Under the pieces are notes generated by a model that made no database searches, was not told the DNA's origin, and saw only the letters and a list, made by a program, of their open reading frames with translations. 64,000 nt of DNA from an uncultured bacterium. Lineage in GTDB: Bacteria; Bacillota_I; Bacilli_A; RF39; UBA660. This document shows, one piece after another, positions 61,961-64,000 of the stretch. Every line of letters begins with the position of its first letter. Within the stretch, counting starts at the first letter, position 1. Made by a program: the position numbers and the translations under genes. The DNA is taken from the NCBI GenBank assembly GCA_905216155.1, contig CAJMSU010000005.1, forward strand, positions 1-64,000. Reading direction: 5' to 3'.

Positions 61961-62052
61961 TAAATTACACTCCTCAAAAAATTATATGACATAGAAAGAA
62001 AATAATGATTAATATATTAATATCTAAAATTAAAAACACATGTAACAATAAC

Positions 62053-62076
62053 AAAAAAAGCAACAAAAATTGTTGC
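62053..62076 (-). terminator. Terminator of the 138-residue gene
   Basis: GCAACAA-AAA-TTGTTGC on the minus strand with seven T downstream. It lies 12 bases after the stop codon. Confidence 0.85.
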
Positions 62077-62087
62077 AATCAAGTATT

Positions 62088-62504
62088 TTATTTTTTCTTT
62101 TTTATTTTATTAATTTTACTATTATCACTTTTACTTATAATTTTTCCATCTTCTTTTTTTAAGTCTATACAACCTAATGCATTGTCCATCTGAGATGCTA
62201 CTAAAATATCTAGTGATACACAACCTATATATACATCTATTGCCCGTTGTAAATCAAAATCTGGATATAATGCATAATATATTTCTCTATTTTTTCCTCT
62301 ACTTTGATAATATATACTTGGATCATTATCATTCCACACAGTAGCATATATATCTAATGCCAAGCTATTCATTTTTTCTAAATTTCTTTCAATAATATCA
62401 TGAAATTTTTTCAAATCATCCACTAAAACCATTTGCCTACTTGAATATATATAAGCATAAATTAAACCTAAACAATAAGCATCTCTGCGAAACATTCTTA
62501 ACAT
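62088..62504 (-). CDS. Unknown 138-residue protein
   Basis: Not recognised. GAGGAG lies eight bases before the ATG. Mostly helical, with LGLIYAYIYSSRQMVLVDDL near 12-31 and a Lys-rich tail (SKSDNSKINKIKKKK). The N-terminal hydrophobic stretch is short and interrupted by charges; probably soluble. A Cys at residue 11 and two near 105-112. Next to a DUF1653 gene, 28 bases away, so likely one transcript. Confidence 0.6.
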   Translation of the reverse strand: MLRMFRRDAYCLGLIYAYIYSSRQMVLVDDLKKFHDIIERNLEKMNSLALDIYATVWNDNDPSIYYQSRGKNREIYYALYPDFDLQRAIDVYIGCVSLDILVASQMDNALGCIDLKKEDGKIISKSDNSKINKIKKKK

Positions 62505-62532
62505 AATAAAAACTCCTCATTTAATTAAATCT

Positions 62533-62778
62533 TTAATTATTTACACTATCTATTTCTTGCAATTCAAACCTATATTTTTGGTCTACATTCGGATATTTCT
62601 TATGATCAACACAACTTAAGAACATATCCATCGGTCTAATCCATAAACTTCCATCACCATATAGACTTCTATAAACCACATATTTTTCTTTTGTCTCAGA
62701 ATGAGTTGCAATATTAACAACTAAATAATAATCACCCTTAAAATGTTTATAAATTCCATTTATTACTACTTTTCTCAT
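62533..62778 (-). CDS. DUF1653 domain protein
   Basis: 81 residues. GIYKHFKGDYYLVVNIATHSE near 8-28, YVVYRSLYGDGSLWIRPMDMF near 33-53 and a YRFELQEI end are the DUF1653 pattern, a small beta-barrel-like domain of unknown function. TTGGAGAAA precedes the ATG, preceded in turn by a 12-base inverted repeat (62798-62830). Confidence 0.88.
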   Translation of the reverse strand: MRKVVINGIYKHFKGDYYLVVNIATHSETKEKYVVYRSLYGDGSLWIRPMDMFLSCVDHKKYPNVDQKYRFELQEIDSVNN

Positions 62779-62797
62779 AAATTTTTCTCCAACTCTA

Positions 62798-62830
62798 AAT
62801 TCTATAATTAAACATATAAATTATAGAATT
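62798..62830. repeat. 12-base inverted repeat upstream of the DUF1653 gene
   Basis: AATTCTATAATT (62798-62809) and AATTATAGAATT (62819-62830) are perfect complements separated by nine bases. It lies 20-52 bases upstream of the start and could be an operator or leader hairpin. The rest of 62831-62972 contains only AT-rich sequence without a recognisable feature. Confidence 0.5.
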
Positions 62831-62972
62831 ATCAAATAATATTATACACAATCTATATGATATAAGTATAACATATATATTTATAATTATAACCATTAAC
62901 AAAAAAATCAATTTTATTCCTAAAATTGACCTATATTTAAAGTTAGACATATCCAACCAAATTTTTATTATA

Positions 62973-63353
62973 TGGTGGAGCTGAGGAGAATCGAACTCCT
63001 GTCCGAAAATACAGCTACATAAACTTCTACAAGTTTAGTTAACTAATTAAATCTCATATATTACTACAGTAATTAACGACCAAAATAATATACCAGTCTA
63101 AAATTTCTTTCTATCTTCTAGACAAAAGATAGCTATAACCTATAAAATTTGAACCTTCAATTATTTCCTAGGTAAAAAATAAAAGAAAGCGCTGACCTTT
63201 ATATTATTAGGCAAAAGCTAATGTTTGATTTCCACCAAACATATTTGCTACAGCATTTTTTAATTTGTTAGCATTTATTGCTTTGTGTTCGTAACGTGAA
63301 CATTCGACTTGCCATCTATGCTCTAATACTCCCGTCGAAACCATATCAGCCCC
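62973..63353 (-). ncRNA. ssrA: tmRNA (ssrA)
   Basis: 381 bases. 5' end GGGGCTGATATGGTTTCGACGGG, 3' end GGAGTTCGATTCTCCTCAGCTCCACCA with encoded CCA; GGGGCTG pairs with CAGCTCC as the tRNA-like acceptor, with T loop GTTCGATTC. The tag reading frame starts at a GCA resume codon (63281-63279) and runs 24 codons to TAA TAA (63209), ending NQTLAFA. The tail is AFA, not the LAA usual in bacteria. Together with SmpB it frees stalled ribosomes. Confidence 0.98.
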
Positions 63354-63361
63354 ATGCACAC

Positions 63362-63370
63362 ATTATAGCA
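63362..63370 (-). promoter_or_regulatory. Extended -10 promoter of ssrA
   Basis: TGCTATAAT nine bases upstream of the mature 5' end. No good -35 at 17 bases; TTGACA occurs too far upstream (34 bases). Confidence 0.6.
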
Positions 63371-63481
63371 CACATAATAAAAAAAATCTATCAAATAATA
63401 CTGTCAAATTTTTCTAAAAAGAAAAGATATAAAATGTTTTTATACCCTTAAAGTTAAAAAAAGAGAACTATATATACATTT

Positions 63482-63919
63482 TTAGTAATTTTTAACATTT
63501 CTTAAAACTTCTCTTTTTATATCTCTTTCTTTTATAGATTCTCTTTTATCATAATCCTTCTTACCAAGACATAAACCTAATTGAACCTTTAATCTATTTT
63601 TAACAAAATAAAGTTTTATTGGTACTAAAGTATATCCCTTTTCATTAATTGCCTTTTCCAATTTTAAAATTTCTTTTTTATGAAGTAAAAGTTTTCTACT
63701 TCTTGTTTCTTCATGATTAAAAATATTTCCTTCCTTATATTGACCAATATACATATTTAAAAGAAATACCTCATTATTTTTAATAATTCCATAGCAATCC
63801 TTTATATTACAACTGCCTTTACGAACAGACTTAATTTCTGTACCAGTAAGAACAATACCAGCCTCATATAATTCTTTTATATAATAATCATACTTAGCTT
63901 TTCTATTTATTATTTCCAT
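63482..63919 (-). CDS. smpB: SsrA-binding protein SmpB
   Basis: 145 residues from ATG 63919 (GGATGTGAT). Family motifs: NRKAKYDYYIKELYEAGIVL and TGTEIKSVRKGSCNIKDCY near residues 4-40, LNMYIGQYKEGNIFNHEETRSR near 54-75 (in part), and KLYFVKNRLKVQLGLCLGKKDYDKR near 100 with the basic tail RDIKREVLRN. It brings tmRNA to stalled ribosomes. Lies directly upstream of ssrA on the same strand, the usual order. The last 39 bases of the window show no further feature. Confidence 0.98.
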   Translation of the reverse strand: MEIINRKAKYDYYIKELYEAGIVLTGTEIKSVRKGSCNIKDCYGIIKNNEVFLLNMYIGQYKEGNIFNHEETRSRKLLLHKKEILKLEKAINEKGYTLVPIKLYFVKNRLKVQLGLCLGKKDYDKRESIKERDIKREVLRNVKNY

Positions 63920-64000
63920 ATTATCACATCCATATATATTATTAAGAAATACCCCATACAAGTTCTGGATACCTAGAACTAACTATAGCTTTATATTTTT

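Noticed and set aside
62005..62193. Plus-strand frame with a hydrophobic poly-Phe/Leu stretch
   Set aside because: It is the reverse of the Lys-rich tail and terminator of the minus-strand gene and has no ribosome site.
1..64000. TGA reassigned to Trp as in mycoplasmas
   Set aside because: Trp in the genes is TGG, long conserved proteins read without in-frame TGA, and one gene (23357-24118) uses TGA as stop.
1..64000. Mobile elements, prophage or restriction/defence island
   Set aside because: No transposase, integrase, phage structural or restriction gene and no composition break was seen; the Fic gene alone is not enough for a defence or toxin island.

Overview
The window is a very AT-rich, densely packed bacterial chromosome segment. 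Short intergenic gaps, strong AGGAGG/GGTGAT Shine-Dalgarno sequences, three T-box leaders, SASP, SpoIVA, SpoVIF-like and Cse60-like sporulation proteins, EzrA, CdaA/CdaR, a sortase and a tmRNA/SmpB pair all point to a low-GC Gram-positive, endospore-forming member of the Bacilli, probably a gut lineage on the branch towards Mollicutes (inference). Trp is encoded by TGG and translation uses the normal code: almost all stops are TAA or TAG, and I found one TGA stop. No insertion sequence, prophage, CRISPR array or rRNA operon is visible. The gene order der..spoVIF-spoIVA..HU and then ackA-SASP-thiI-ezrA-rpsD-tyrS-ytxH/ytxG-trmB-MurJ-type flippase-leuS-ytqA-like matches, from memory, the order of the corresponding Bacillus subtilis regions with many genes deleted.

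Layout. 0-6 kb: partial secreted SipW-type protein, HU, two membrane proteins, then der, a SHOCT-like small protein, spoVIF-like gene and spoIVA. 6-11.5 kb (minus): engB, nrnA, two divergent acetate kinases flanking a stand-alone Hpt-like protein, and an alpha/beta-type SASP. 11.6-24 kb: thiI, ezrA, rpsD with a structured leader, an unknown 369-residue protein, histidine phosphatase, membrane-anchored propeller-like protein, tyrS under a Tyr T-box, ytxH, DUF948, an acidic protein, a lipoprotein and trmB. 24-29 kb: two FemAB peptidoglycan-bridge transferases convergent with a MurJ-type flippase, and a previously easy-to-miss cse60-like gene. 29-39.5 kb: Fic protein, a decayed second copy of the Hpt-like gene, then a Leu T-box operon (small membrane protein, leuS, 857-residue unknown), GH31 glucosidase and a VanY-like carboxypeptidase. 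39.5-48 kb: TIGR01212 radical SAM protein, NfeD/SPFH pair, Ig-like anchored protein, fhs, a thioester adhesin with its own sortase, CtpA-type protease and tRNA-Asn. 48-55 kb: thioredoxin-like and LolA-like envelope proteins, cdaA-cdaR, an Asn-rich anchored protein, tRNA-Thr, RNase R and DUF378. 55-64 kb: NlpC/P60 hydrolase, UvsE, a short prolyl-tRNA synthetase under a Pro T-box, a likely spore-envelope group (SpoIID-like/PG-binding protein, beta-sandwich protein, five-LysM protein), DUF1653, tmRNA and SmpB.

Themes: (i) spore formation and protection (SpoIVA, SpoVIF, SASP, Cse60, UvsE, LysM/SpoIID-like cluster); (ii) cell-wall synthesis, bridging, trimming and division (MurJ-like, FemAB x2, VanY, NlpC/P60, EzrA, CdaA/R); (iii) translation and its rescue (der, engB, S4, three aaRS genes, tRNAs, RNase R, SmpB, tmRNA); (iv) fermentative C1/C2 metabolism (two acetate kinases, Fhs). 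The most interesting items are the mycoplasma-like AFA end of the tmRNA tag, the spoVIF ribosome site buried in a terminator-like hairpin, the acetate kinase lacking the HGG signature, the Hpt-like gene with a pseudogene sister, the insertion-less ProRS, and the adhesin/sortase pair with Gln in place of the catalytic Arg.
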